From: Emmonsiellopsis sp. PD_33
Taxonomy: Eukaryota > Ascomycota > Eurotiomycetes > Onygenales > Ajellomycetaceae
Direction of reading: 5' to 3'
DNA length: 64,000 bases
Assembly (NCBI GenBank): GCA_032988165.1
Contig: JANTQF010000062.1
Coordinates: forward strand, 1 to 64,000
The stretch's first letter is position 1; every line of letters starts with the position of its first letter. A model generated the notes under the pieces. It was not told the origin of the DNA, made no database searches, and was given only the letters and a program-made list of their open reading frames with translations. Made by a program: the position numbers and the translations under genes. Positions 23,282 to 37,200 of the stretch are shown one piece after another.

Positions 23282-24628
23282 CTATACCACATTTTCGAAA
23301 GTAACGTTAGCATCATCCTCATCCATATCCGTACCCATTCCCGAAGCAGTAGGTTCTCCCTCTGAACCTTCATCAAAGTTGTAGCCGGCGGTAGGGGGAA
23401 GCTCCTCCTTAGCATCCTTGTAGGCCAAGGCATCGGCATAGTTGCTCTCTCTCGCCTCAGGTTTCAGTTCCCAAGTCATCGCAAAATCTCCCGACTTGAC
23501 AAGATGAGCAACCATCTCCAAGGTTTGTTTGAGATATGCCTCGGGCTGCTTGAGTTCAGCCTTGAGAGACTTGAATGGCCAGTACTTGTGTCTTCGGAAG
23601 CAGCCGTATATAAGATCCAGCAGCTCGTTTTGTGGCATACGAGCGGTCTTGTTTTCTTGAGCGCGTATCTTCGGAGGTTTCGCAACTTGCTGTTTGAGGT
23701 TAGAGAAAGATTCAGTTCTATGGCTAGCAAAACCGATGTACTTACAATGAAGGTGGATTTGTCCACAGCGGCAACCGTCTTCGGTTTCATCATCTCTCCG
23801 CTGACCTTGCCAATATATACAGTTTCGCGCTTCGGCTTAAGGACGTCCAATGCCCGAGCTTCCGCCATTCGCTGGTATTCTTCATTTTCTACCGGGAGGC
23901 AGTTGAACTCATCGCGAACGCTACCAACAATTGCCGTTTGTTCTGTGGGGAGGAAACATGTCAGTATGCGCCCTTACTATATGTAATTAAAACTGGTGAA
24001 AACGTACTTGGTATTGTCTTCCGCGTATAAGGTTCCCATTTCTTGCGGTTGTTCCGTTTCCTAGAATCTCGTTTCATTTGTTCATAAAGATACGACCGTC
24101 CATGCGTCTGGGCCTCATTGAAGAGGACATGAGTCCTATCTTGGTAACCCGGTAAATCCTTTTCCGTGAAAATAAATGTGTTCTGTACCGCAAACGCTGA
24201 TTTATCCGCATTGACATTCTGTCGTCGAAGGGTATAATCCTTCGGAACTCCTTTGGTTTGGGGGATATCGTCAAGTCGTAAGCTAACCTGTAAGAGTATA
24301 ATGGGTTAGCAGCGATTCAGGAGAGGCCCGACGCGTGAGTACATACTCGTTTGATATCCGTTGGCCCACCTTCCACCCTGACGGTTCCAATTTGTATCTC
24401 CTCGTCATCTTCTAGTCTTGACCAGTTTTCCCAAAGCATCTTCGGTATGCGCGTTAGCCACACATCTTGCATAGCATTCGCAAAATCTAGATCTCCCGTG
24501 TCTTCATAGATGTCCTCATCGGATAGCATGCCTGAACCCTGGTTTGAATCCGGTTCCGTCTTGATGATGGGCATTGAGTTTGACTCGGGCTTGACCCGCT
24601 GGCCTCCAAGGCCGGGTGTCGAAGCCAT
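23282..24628 (-). CDS. tfg2: transcription initiation factor TFIIF, beta subunit (Tfg2/RAP30)
   Basis: The small subunit of TFIIF, which holds RNA polymerase II in the pre-initiation complex. Exons are 24628-24347, 24287-24008, 23942-23746 and 23689-23282, giving 388 residues. The N-terminal dimerisation part contains DVWLTRIPKMLWENW and EIQIGTVRVEGGP. The middle has GYQDRTHVLFNE and basic KRDSRKRNNRKKWEPYTRK. The C-terminal winged helix reads ARMPQNELLDLIYGCFRRHK and YWPFKSLKAELKQPEAYLKQ, closing with LVKSGDFAMTWELK and an acidic tail. All three introns have canonical ends and keep the frame. The first exon begins at the ATG of MASTPGLGGQRVKPES; an acidic, probably flexible lead of about 45 residues precedes the conserved region. 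Confidence 0.95.
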
Positions 24629-25113
24629 GTCGAGGAGAGAGAGCAGCTATCGCTCTTAGCGGCTTATTTCTCAACGGCTTATTGCTGTGGTGCCCGGGAG
24701 ATAGCGAAATAGCGAAGCTTTCGGTGTTGGTGGCGATGGAGCTGCCCGACGCAAGTTGCCCCGGCTCGTCACAACGGTTGGTTCCTGCGCAATAGGAACT
24801 CTTCGGATAGATCCAGCCTAGATAATTACTTTCGCTGAAGCTCTGGCACTATTTGAAGAGGGGTTGAAAGCACCAGAAATAAGCTGAGTTGCAAAGAAAT
24901 GTCAAGGTGAAGGCGTGTTCCGCTGTAAAGCGCCCATCCATGCTGGGTTCATGCTCACGTGATTCGGCCGCGGCCCAGATAAATAAGCGCCCTCCACTTC
25001 GTCATAACATCAACTCTCCCCAACCTCACTTCAACATTACTACTCCGTTACGTTTTCATCCCTCCAGTCCAGAACCATACGAAATCTACAGCAGGCATCG
25101 TGTCGAACTCGCG
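24629..25113. promoter_or_regulatory. divergent promoter region, TFIIF beta / CCCH protein
   Basis: Two housekeeping-type genes start on either side. The right part is CT-rich before the ATG at 25114. No clear TATA box is seen. Confidence 0.5.
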
Positions 25114-26772
25114 ATGACAGAGGATCAAGATCTTTTGGCCAAAATCGGCCAGCTTGCAGGTATATATTTGCTCCTATTTGCCCTCACAGTTACTCCCTGC
25201 TAAAGCCCATTTGTCTAGGTCAAATCAATCAACATAAAAACCAGAACACTTTCCCGTCAACTTCTTCGCGCGGCACCCATCATGCGACTTCTTACAGCTC
25301 ACATCACCCCCGTCATCACGCAGGATGGGCCCCCTACCGCGGGCGAGGACGTTATCCAGGTGTCAGACGCCATGCTGCCCCTCACCGAAACCGAACGCTT
25401 GTCCTCAGCAACCAGGCAACTCCGTCAGAAAATACAAGCGCTGTACCCTCCGGTAACACTTCAACCGAAGAAGTGAATGAGGTCAAAACTGGACAGCAAA
25501 ATGGCTGGGTTGCGAAACGAGATCGTCATATGCAGCTTATAAATTCCGCAATATTCGACAAGGAGACTCAAGCCCGGACTAAAGCTATTGAGGAAAGCCG
25601 CAAGCTCAAAGCCCAAAAGAAAGCACAGCGAGAGGAGGCAAAGGTTTTACGCCATGTACAGGGTGTCGGTGGATACCAACCGATTGCCGTACAAAGCGGC
25701 GGTCAGCGGGCTGCTTCATATCAGATCAGCATTCAGGATATTCCGTTCCAGGTTGTCCATGGCGGGAGCAAATTAATTCGTCTATCCAGTGAGGCTGTTT
25801 CCCCTCTGAATAGAAGTTTGGGAACCCACTCACCCTTCCTAGATGATCCATCTGCCGCGAACGTGACCCCCAAGAAAGTAAATATCGGCGGTGTTAATTT
25901 CGTCCGAAGCAAGAAAGGAAACCTTCACCGTCTAGGATCTGTGATATCAAAGAAGTATGTACCTGAAAATCTGTGACATACTTATTCCAACAGCGCCGGC
26001 TAACAACGGTAAACCCACAGGAAAACCGGAGTCGTTAAGAAGAAAAATGAACTCTGCAAGAGATTCACATCGACGGGTACCGGACTCTCTCCCTCCGAAC
26101 GCTTCACCGCATCCACCATGATGGCACTAATTAACCATGGGATTTTGGATATTTAATTGATGGCTCGGACGTACTGACTTATCTTTTTTGCTAGGTTCAT
26201 GTTTCAAGGGCCCCGCCTGCCCATACATCCACGATCCCAACAAAGTTGCCATCTGCAAAGAATTTCTACAGACCGGTAAATGTGCTGCGGGTTTGGCGTG
26301 CGACCTTTCTCACGAACCAAGCCCGGAAAGATCCCCTGCCTGTTTGCATTTCCTTCGAGGGAGATGCTCTAATCCATCATGCCGATACGCACACGTTCGC
26401 GTAAATCCTGGTGCACCTGTTTGTCGAGATTTCGCAACTATGGGTTACTGTGGCAAAGGGGATGCTTGCGATCAACGACATGTCCACGAGTGCCCTGACT
26501 ACGCTAACACGGGCACCTGTGGCAATCGGAAATGCCAGCTCCCACATGTTGACCGTGCTGGCCAAATTCGCAAAATTGCAGCTAACAAGGCAGAGACCAC
26601 TGATAACAGAGACAGTGCGGATGAAGACGACATCTCTAGTGAGGAAGAAGAATATGACGAAATCGATTCGGATGATGTTGACTCGGATGACCATGAGGAT
26701 GACCCGGTGATAATCACTGAGGGTACGGACACTGGCGAGATATCACAGCAACAAGACTTTGTCCACTTCTGA
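25114..26772 (+). CDS. CCCH zinc-finger protein, ZC3H3/Red5-like
   Basis: A nuclear RNA-binding protein of 471 residues with five CCCH fingers. Exons are 25114-25159, 25219-25954, 26021-26076 and 26195-26772. The N-terminal half is His/Arg/Gly-rich and disordered, followed by a basic helix (EESRKLKAQKKAQREEAK). The fingers are: CKRFTSTGSCFKGPACPYIH (split by the last intron), CKEFLQTGKCAAGLACDLSH, CLHFLRGRCSNPSCRYAH, CRDFATMGYCGKGDACDQRH and CPDYANTGTCGNRKCQLPH. The spacings are C8C5C3H, C8C5C3H, C7C4C3H, C8C5C3H and C8C4C3H. An acidic tail follows. Five tandem fingers with these spacings are the ZC3H3 pattern, whose fission-yeast counterpart Red5 acts in nuclear RNA surveillance and polyadenylation control. 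Function here is inferred from that family. ATG 25114 is chosen because its short exon splices exactly into the frame of exon 2. Confidence 0.9.
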
Positions 26773-27440
26773 TCCTATCAGCCTTAGGTTTGTCATTCAA
26801 CAACGGTAGGAACTGAAACTTGGAGCAAGACACCCCTGAAAACATGCTTGTTTCATGAAGTGGAATTAGCGTAAAGCTATGATCACCTGCTTCTTTGGGT
26901 CTCATTCTGAGAGATGTGTGAATGGAATTGTCTTGTAGTCCAGGGGCAGGGAAAGGGGGATGATACCATTTGGCATATTCTATTGATTTTGTTTCCTATC
27001 CTACCAAGCGATCATCCTTCAGATGGCGCTATAGGGTCCATGTTCCTTTCTTTTGCTTCAGCCATCTTTGGCTGCTCGTCATATTTGTTTTTGCATTTGC
27101 AGGCGATGTCTAGGAGATACCCGCTCAGCCCAACTTGATGTTATTATTATTTGCTATGGAATTTCCGAACAAGGATTGTTAACAGAAAAAAGGCCCTGGA
27201 GAAGGAGAAAGAAAGAAAAGAAGGCAGAGCTCACCTGTAACAAGAACGCTGTGCGTCATTAATATTGTAGTAAAAAGCTTGATTCTTCACTCGTCCGTCA
27301 TCTGCGGCGTGGACGTGCCATGGCTTGTATGTCAGTGTGGGTAGTAGGGGTTGGTCTAAGAGTTTTGTATGTCTGTTTTTGTGTGATGTGTTGTTATGGT
27401 GAATAAAGGGGTGAACATCACATATTCATGGTGAATCCAT
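26773..27440. other. 3' intergenic region up to the edge of the transposon block
   Basis: Base composition is still normal here. No gene is seen. CG dinucleotides are present as far as about 27320 and then almost vanish. This is the left border of the decayed-repeat block. Confidence 0.6.
27235..27288 (+). repeat. unmutated copy of a 54-base sequence repeated at 39756
   Basis: This 54-base stretch, which contains TAAAAAGCTTGATTCTTC, recurs in direct orientation at 39756-39809. I count 11 differences, and every one is C here/T there or G here/A there. Similarity stops sharply at the 3' side of both copies. It could be the surviving end of a terminal repeat of the old element A. Confidence 0.7.
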
Positions 27441-30400
27441 CACTGTGGCAACATTATTGGTATCTGGGGTGATAGTGTATGAGTAAGTCTAGTAGCATAT
27501 CTCTGTCCCTTATAGCTCTAGACACTTGATGCTATGGAGAATCCATGCTTTATATTATATGTGCTCATAATAAAAATAGAGTTACTTTATTACTTAGTTC
27601 TTTAGTTGCCTTTTAAAGGCTCTAAACTAATAGATCTTCTCAAATTACTTAATTAATTCCTTTGATCCTTCAGCTTCTATCTTATTTACCTATTGATTAT
27701 TCTTTAACCTGTAACTTTTCTATTATAATAGATACTAGATTCTACCACATGATATCCTCTTTACTATTATCTTTTCAACTTTATATGTAGGATTTTTGCT
27801 GGTTACTACTAGTTTGACTGATAAAAATTCTAAATATTAATATTTATAAGGGTCTCTTTACTGAGAGAAAGGTTCAAATATTACTATACTTATAACTAAA
27901 TAGATCTTCATTGTATGTGATAGTTTTAACTTATATATAAGTAATTTTATTTACTTGAGTATTCTAAATAGTCTGATAAATTAATTATTATATTTACATA
28001 AAATCTTTACAGCTAGTATTTTATATCTCTAATATAAGTAAAGAAGTACTCTATTCCCTATCTAAAAGCTCTGTAGTATATACTTCTAGTTATAATAGTT
28101 CTTAGCTATTATAATTATCTTATTAAGTACTAGAATTATATCTTATTAGATATAAAAGTATGATATTATAGGTATTATCATTAATATTAAGATAGATAAG
28201 TTAATAATAATTCTATATATAATTTTATAGGCTAAGTATTCTATTGATGTGGATTTAGCTGCATTGAGATGAAAGATAATAATTAATAGTATTTATAGCT
28301 AGTTATATAGATTTCTCATTACTATAATAGTATGTTATAGAGTAATTTATATGGTTTAATTTATCCTCTTACTCTATCCATCTATTTGTAGGTGATATGT
28401 GGTGAAATAGAGAAGCTTAACCTTAAAATACTTGAAAAAATTCTACTATAAATTATTAAGAAATTTGAAATCTCTATCTAAAATGATCTTATATGGGATT
28501 TTCTAGTCAGCTAGTAATAGATAATTAAATAAAGTTTTTACTTAATCCTCTACATTAAAGTTAGATTATTTAGAAATAATTATAATCTATTTAAAGAATT
28601 TATATATAATAGATATTATTACATTACATTCATCATCTAGTAATGCAAGTATAAAGTTAATAGTTATCATATTATATGATATATTTACAGTTTATATAGA
28701 TTAATACTGTCTGTAAGGCTTATATTATAGTGTCTAGTTGATTTAATAGTTAAAATAGTGCTCAATATATTTTTATAGCTCTATCATATAGTGATATATT
28801 ATTATATCTTGTAGATTTTCTAAGGTTTAATTGAATTCTAAGTGATTAGAGGTATAGATCAGGCTGAAGATTTCTTTATGTAGAGTTCTTAAAATTATCA
28901 GGTACTTTATCTTATCATATGTGTAATATAAGATGCTATTAGTTAGCTTATATAAGAGTTTAGATGACTCTTTAACTGTATTATTTCTTTTAAGAATCTT
29001 TATAATATAGAATAGCTTGACATCTCTAAAATATTTATTCTTAAGGTGTTTTTAGAAATTATTGAATATTTTAACTAGAATCTCTATATAATTACTATTA
29101 GTAATAATATCATCATCTTTTCTTATATAAATAAAATATATATTCTATATTTCCTTTAGTAGCTCATCTGCATTCATTATTATCTTATTCCTACTAAATA
29201 GATAAGATAGTGTATCTAGTATAAGATATAGTCATCTAAATTTATATATCACTTCGATGTAAAATTATTATAGATATATATCTATCTGAATTAATTATAA
29301 ATTCTAATAGTTTATTACTATTATTCTCAGATATATAGCTTTGAGTATCTCTAGTATCAGTTTATAATTAATATAGATAATAGTATGCTTTATTGAGACT
29401 TCCATCAGGTGCTATACCTTATAAACTACTCATATTAAATAGATAATTTTAAGCTTGATAGGCTAGTAATAGTTCTCAGCAGGGGTGAGAGTCTTGCTGA
29501 GAAATAGAATTAATTTAACTAGTCTCTATAATAAAAATATTATATAGTCTACTGTCTTTAATATTAATCAGCTATCTTTAATATAAAATATTATAATACT
29601 AAATCCTTACTTAACTAATACATCTATATTAATGAATAATATCTACTAATTGTTAATATATACTAGAAAGGATTAGATGTGAAAAATCTTTTATATCATT
29701 TTAAAAGCTATATATTCTATAATTATTTCATCTATCTTCATTGCTACTATATAGACTATATACTTAATATCTATTATTAGTTCTATCTTGAGCAATTCTA
29801 TTTTTTATTTCTGAAGTGAGTCTGCTATGTGAGTATATTATGAAATGTACTAATATAGTTAGCTGATTAATCCTATATATTTCTTAAAATATACTAGCTT
29901 TATAGGGAACTTTATTTCAGTGAGTACCTTAAATTTCTCTTTATTAATAGATAAACTTAGTTTTAATACATGCTAGCTTAAAAGACATATAGAGGGAAAT
30001 TCAATGTAAGTTTTCTTCAGGTTAAGCACTATCTCTAGATCTTATAATTACTGAAAGAGTTTGTATAAGTAGATAACATAGTGTTTTCATGTCTGTAAAT
30101 ATACTATTAGATTATCAATATAAACTTATATAAACTTCTTAAGATCTACTAGGTGTCTGTTAATTTGCCTTTAAATATATGATACTAAGTTGATATATTT
30201 TATTATTATAATATTAAAAATCTTCTATTCTTAGTGTATAATGACTGCCATCTTAGTCCAGTCATCTGAGTAGAAGTACTAGTAGTAGAAAAAGCTCATT
30301 ATATCTCTTATTATAATGTATTATGCTTCTTTCAATCTATGCAGAATATCTATTTATAGTGGGACTAGATATATATCAAGCTCTATAGCTTTATTGAGGG

Positions 30401-33400
30401 TTTAAAGATCTACTATGACTTATCTCTTTCTTATAGATTTTCCTTTATAATATATCATCTATCATATTATAAATACTAGATAAGCTAAGTAGGTATGAAT
30501 CCTCATTCAGCTCATCCTTTCTTATGAGTATAGCTTATTAAATGTGTTGTCTATATATTTACAGTCCTCTAAATCTACTAGGTATATTTTTACTATTTTA
30601 AGTAGAGTAGTTTTCTACTTAAGTGATACTCTCATTCATTTCTCCTGCAGAATGTCTGTAAATCCTCTATAATTAATGAAAATATTATTATATTTTTTGA
30701 TGAGATTTATAAAGATCTTTTTTATCTCATTATCTTTATAATATATAATTACTTTATTATCTAGCACAGTCTTATTTATACTATTCTATATGACCTTTAT
30801 CTGCTAATGATTATAAGCTAAGTTCTTTATGATTACTAATATTATTACTTTATCTACTATATAAAATTTATCTGTGAATTCTATCTCTTATAGAATCTCT
30901 AACTTTAAATGATATAAAATGTGGATAAGCCTCTCACTATCATTTCTTACCTGAATAAATAGTAATATATGATCTATAGTATGCATATAAAATATGAGCT
31001 ATAGATTAAATGATTTAAATAGATAGTTTCTATCCTCTAGAAGCTCTATCTTTTCTTAGGTATGAATAGAGATTCTTACTTCTATCTCTAATGATATTAT
31101 AACATCAGTGGTGATGTATAGGGGCTGGTTTATCTGATAATTTAACTTTAAAGTTAAGATAAAATTAATAGCTATATTGTAATATTATCTTAGTCAGGCC
31201 TTTCAGCTTGAGAAATCCAGAATCAGGCCCTCTAATCTAAGGTTATCTACCCCTATAAGTAGCTTTACTCACAGGTTATTAATGATGTGGGCTTCAATGA
31301 AGAGTCAGGTAATCATAGACTTTCTAAATAGTAGTATTACTAACATATGAAGTAAGATTATTATAATCTCTAATGAGACTAATCCTTTACTAATACTTTA
31401 TATTATTATAAGCTTGGATTAGATTATCTTAACTTCTGAATCCTACTGCTTAAGTTAGTCATAATTGATAAATATTATGATGTATTTACTGTTTAAACAT
31501 ATATTATTTATTATATCAGACTTTATGATAAATATCTTTATTATAGTATAATATTAAAACTAAAAAGTTATTCTATCTGAAGTGTATATCTATAGCCTTC
31601 TAAATGAGATTACTGATAATAAGATGTTAATATACTAAGTAGCTGGTTCTTTCTTATCTATATGATACTCTATAATATAATCATATAATTAATTATTAAA
31701 TGTAAAGGTTACATCACAGTTTAGACAGTTAAAAGCATTATATTCATCATCAAAGACTAAGTAATTATTAGCCTCTTTATAAGAATTATCATCTTGCTGA
31801 TCCATATTATTTTGATTATCTTATTAATTATCTTTCTATTGACTGTTAGCTCAGTTTATCTGTATATTATACCTCTAATAGCTGGTATTTCTATAGCTAT
31901 TCTATTATCAGAAGTTGTTGTTATTCTGATGTTAGTAATTATTATTATAATTATTATTCTAATAATTCTAATAGTATTAATTATTCTGATTACAGTAGCT
32001 ATTGAAGCACTAATTATCATTTTAATAGTTCTAATTATTAGATTTAACTTTACTCTAGAGTTTCTTATTCTAATTGAGCTTATTATTCTAATAGTCATTA
32101 TAAATATATTATTTCTATGAGCTATAGCTATCCCTTCCATTCTAGAAGTTTTGTGGTTAATAGGCATTTTTAATGAGCTGATTATACATATAATAGTTAC
32201 TTTAGTAGTACTTATCCTCTCAGTTATATTATTTCTTAATTAAGAGAGTAATAAACTTCTTTATAGTTATTCTAGAGTTAGATTTATTCATTATAAGGTG
32301 TAGAGATAGATTAAGGTACTTCCATAGATATAGAACTAATATATTCTTATTATTATTATAGTTATAGTATTTAGCCATATAAATCAGCTCAGCTATAAAT
32401 ACTATAATATTATAGTTATTTCAGGCATCCTATACTGTGTAGTACATCTTGTCAAACTTATTAAGAAACTTACTAAATGCTATTCTAAATCAAGTCTTTA
32501 GAGCTTTGCAGATTTGTATTATATCATCTAGATGATTCAGAAGGTTATATCTAATTACATTTAATACTTCTAAAATTTACTATGTGTTGGCTGTGCTATA
32601 GAAATAAATCAGTAAGTTCTATTTAATAATCATTGTGTCTTTTGACTGTGCTGCTATCTTAATGCAGGTAGAAAAAAAAAGATGTCTTAATAGTAGATCT
32701 TATAATCTTTATCTTAAATATTATTAAATCTAGTAATATCTGGCCAGAAGATCTCAATATTTATTATCTTCTATGAGATATTAAATGTATATGGAGTATA
32801 TTAACTTTCTTGATTATCTTAGATCTGATGGCTGGGTATCAGGCTGATACTATATTTACAGGCTGATTCTTCCAGATCTTTATTATCTCAGCTAGGAGGA
32901 GGTTAGTAGTTATCCTTATTAGATGTTTACTAGCATGATATACTAACTTCTAACTTAATGAGAATCTTATAAAGTTACTTTTAAACTAGTTGAGTAATAG
33001 TGTATATCTATTCAGTAGATAAACTATTATTATTTGTTGATGCAGCTGAGGTAACAATACTATTAATAGTAAGTATATTAATATTATTATTAGTCATTTT
33101 ATTTAATGACTTGATAGGTCTGACTAGATACTTTCTTAATGAATATATTAGATTAGAATTATTAGCCTAGTAAATGTAAGTATTTTGCTGAGATAAGTAA
33201 TTATTCTATCTGAATAGATGATCTTAAAGTTAGTTGATTGCTAATAATATAATAAAGAGTAAACTCTAATATTATAAAACTTCTATTAGTTGAGTATTAT
33301 TATTAGTATTTTGAATAGTAAATCTCACATTTAATATTATAAATGAGGATAAAAAGAAAGATGGGAGAGATATAGAAAAGAGGGGAAAAAAAGAGTAAGA

Positions 33401-34009
33401 AACTAGATTTATTTATTTTAAATTCTAAGCTAACTTTAAGGTAGTTATAAATATCTTAGCATTTTATATTAGAAGTCTAAATTATAGATTATCTAAATAA
33501 ACAATTAAATTTAACTTCTAAATAATCTTAGAGTAAGTATCAGAAGAATATAAAATATTTATCACTATACTTATTATAGTTTCTTCTGAATTATTCATTA
33601 GGGCTTCTATCTCTAAAGCTATTATCTACTTATTTATTATTGTTTACTCAGTTGAGAGTAGAACTAAGAGCTATTATGATAATTTAGAGGATTTAAATGA
33701 GAATGTAGAGAGTATATATAATTATATGAAAATTAAGTAATTAGAGTTCTTTAATAATAATTTCATACTATATATAAATTATTTAATATTACTTTAAAAA
33801 GATACTTTATCAATCATTTAATCTATTAAGTATGCTAAAAGTTCTACTATATCTTAGCTCTTTATTCTTATACTAGCACTGCAAGTTCAGACTCAGCTTG
33901 TGAGTAAAGTGTTTAACTTTGATGAGGCCTCTAGATATTCTATAGTAAAGATTATATATTTAGCTACTTAAAAAACATTTTAGCTCACTATGTGAATATA
34001 AGAACCATT
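27440..34009 (-). mobile_element. old gypsy-like retroelement relic A
   Basis: Minus-strand coding traces are heavily mutated. At 30090-30145 the reverse-transcriptase core reads FI, stop, then VYIDNLIVYLQT; the YxDD box at 30111-30122 has become YIDN. At about 31690-31740 a FNCLNC trace resembles a CCHC zinc knuckle, followed on the 3' side of the plus strand by an Asn/Arg/Ile-rich stretch (31856-32167). Order along the minus strand is therefore nucleocapsid, then reverse transcriptase, as in Ty3/gypsy. I could not find full LTRs. Element A probably continues at 39586-39809 beyond the inserted element B. Integrase is expected at 28-29.7 kb but I could not confirm it. Confidence 0.7.
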
Positions 34010-34014
34010 ATTAA
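34010..34014. repeat. target-site duplication ATTAA, left of element B
   Basis: The five bases before the left LTR, ATTAA, equal the five bases after the right LTR (39581-39585). Confidence 0.8.
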
Positions 34015-34267
34015 TGTAATAGGCACACTCTGATAAGTGAATTGTGCAAGCTATATACTAGAATTAAAATTATAATCACTAGAGAAGGAAAGGAAAAAAA
34101 AAAGAAATCATAAGATTATGTGATATAAATAGAAGAGAATTACATGAGATCAGAGTAAATAAACATTTATATAAAGGCCTGGTTGAAGGCTTCCAATCAG
34201 GCAGTTGAAGATCAGATGAAGTTCAGGCAAGCTATAGATATAGAGTATAAGAATGTAGTTCTTCACA
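34015..34267 (-). repeat. LTR of element B (left copy)
   Basis: It is 253 bases, starts TGTAATAGG and ends TTCACA, and aligns along its length with 39327-39580. Shared blocks include CTCTGATAAGT and GAGAAGGAAAGGAAAA. Confidence 0.88.
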
Positions 34268-37200
34268 TTATCCTTTTCTATTTAAATCTAGAGAGTAGGT
34301 AGAAGGGATCAGAAAATTGAATGTGAGATAATATAGATAGAGTCTCATTAGGTAGATACAGCTCTTTATAATAAATAAGCATAGTAGTATCTTATAGGGT
34401 AGAGATTAGTTCCTATAAAGAGACTTTATATCTAAGCTACTTTATTAGGTACTGAAATCCTCATCTATAGTAGTAGTAATTGAGAATAGCTTTAATCTCA
34501 TATTCTATCTCATTATCTTTTCTGATGATGTCAGATAGATGCCAGTCAGTAATCTCTTGCAAGAGAAATGGATTAGTAGAGGCTTTACAGAGCAGGTTCA
34601 TATAAAATCTATTGTAAATTCTAGGTGATGTGTCAAGATAATAGTTATAACTTTTCAGAACTTTAATGATAGTATACTTAGCATATCAGTAGTTAAGTGT
34701 GTGAGATGAGTAATTAGTTATAATATTTTAAAGATCTAGCTAAACCTTATCACCTATCTTATAGTATTTAACAGAATTTTAGTAGACATTCATATAGTTT
34801 TATTGATTTTACTAGGTGCTGATCATAGAGAATTCAGCTTACTCACAAGCTTGCTAAAGTTTTAAGATAATAGTGTCTATAATTTGAATTAAACTATAAG
34901 ATGAAGTGGAAGGTTCAGGTAATTCAGTGAGATTAAAAACTTTAAGATTATAACTATATGAGAGAAAAAACAGGCTGATATTAATACTAATAGTATTATA
35001 GCTATTAATTATAAGTTTAGTGTGCAGAAGGAGTTTATTTCAGTTATTCTAAATATATAAATAAAACTTTTAGAGATAGTTCTTAATTATCTAAATTATA
35101 TGTTTAGTACTACTATTAGTTTCAGAGTAATAGATAGTCAAGAGGTATCAGAAGATCTTGAGGAGCTAGTAGATTTAAATTTAGATAGCTTTAATAAATT
35201 AAATTTTACAGTTTAAGATAATTATATAGAGTAGATTATACAGGTAATAAAACAAACTTTAGAGGAAGACTTTTATCATTATAGGCATATCTATCTTCAC
35301 ACAGAGTTTAAAGATAATACCCTTATTAAAATAGTTAATAATGATAAGAACATTCTTGCAGCTATTACTTATAAAGAGATTTACTATGAAATTAATGATA
35401 ATATCATATCAGATATATTTAGAGATTAGAAGAGATTTGAGTAGACCTTAATGATGATCTTACTAGGTAATAATGAATTAATAAATATTATAGTTTCAGA
35501 TAAACTATTAGATGCTCTGAGACATATTAGGCTAGTAGAAGTTTCAGGACAGAATTTGATAGAGTACTTTATAGTCTAGGTAATTAATTATTAGGAAGTT
35601 ATGAGTTTCTTGTATGATTTAGATACATAATGATTCTGAATCAGAAACTTACTATCTTCTCCAGAAGTATAATTAGAAGTTAGAGTTTACAGAGCATTTA
35701 GTGATATTAATATGAGCTTGAAGTTCAAATAGAAAATAGTGAGCTTCATCTCAGATAATTTAGGTCATCATTTGAAGGCATTCATTAGAGGTAGCAGTAA
35801 TATTCTAGAGTTCTTAAAGTAAGAATGAGGGGGTTACAATTAGTAGGGTAATAAATAAGATATATATTACTTCATGCAGTGTTGCTTCAGATTCTTTGAG
35901 GATCTATAGATCTAACAGTCTCTATTTACAGTTTATCTAGTAGGTATTAGAGTCTTTAGAAGGCATATTCTATTTACATTAGAAGAGGATATTAGCCATG
36001 AAGTTCTCTATGCTAGGGTAATAATAGATTATAAAATAAAAGTAACTAAGAAATTCAGCTTAGTATATCTAGTACTTAGAGAGTTTATAGGTTATTATGA
36101 AATATCAGAGGTTCTTATAATTTATAATAATTTTAAAGTCTTTCATACTGTAGAGTTTAGAGTCCCATTCTTCTAAATATTAGATGATGATAAGAAGTTT
36201 CTTGTTATAAATCTTATAATTAACTTCAATAAAACTAAGCTTCTTAAATATAAAGGTACAGAATTATAGGATACCTTCATCATCTCATTGTATAAGAATA
36301 TTATTTATAATATATTTAGAGGAGTCTATTTCAACTACCATTAGATAGTTAGAGTTAAATGTAATGAGCATTGAGATAGAGATAAACATCTACTTAAGGT
36401 ATATAAATACCTTATCTACTTCTTTAGATCATTAAAATTGCTGGTCTTTATATATGAGATCAGTCAGTAATTAGATAATGTCAAAAAAATCTTAAATGAA
36501 GTATCAGTAGAAATTTGTGAATTCTAGGAAGCCTTATATATCTTTTATAGTTATAGGAGTCTTCTATTTGAGAATGATAATAATCTTCTTAAGGTTCATA
36601 TAAACTTCCTTTTCTGCCTCTATAATGAAACTAAGGTAGATCATCTCTTGAACTTTGAAGGTAGATTTATTAATGTTAATTAGAAGACTATATTTATAGA
36701 GGTAGATGAGAACTTTTTAGATATACTCTTAATATTACTTGTAGGATTCATTAGTAAAGATAAGGATGTTATTGAGATAGATAGAGGTAAATTCATCTAA
36801 ATAGTCTTATAAGACTTAGTTGATGTATTTCTAGAAGATGCTCAGAATATTTATAAGATTAAAGAGAGTAACTATTCATTCAAATAAATTATATCTCATG
36901 TGAAAGATAGTTAGCCATTCATCTTCTTTTATAATTTGAATCTTATAGAATGTAGAAATAATGTCAAGCTTTATAAACTACTTAACTTGTCTAATTTATT
37001 TAAGAGTCTTATTGATTAATAGTAATAGATAGCAATCTTTTTGGGTAAGATAGTTAAGACCCTAATAGTTAATATAGAACTAGAGGTCTCTACCTGATTT
37101 CTTTATAAAGAGTATGAGTACACCTATGGGTAAGTTGCTAACTCAGATGAAACTCTTATCTAAAAGATCATTAAGTGTCTTATAGAGTACAAGTAGTTCA

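Noticed and set aside
31794..32120. Very hydrophobic 108-residue frame that looks like a membrane protein
   Set aside because: It is the antisense of an Asn/Arg/Ile-rich retroelement region; A/T-rich codons such as ATT and CTA make false hydrophobic proteins.
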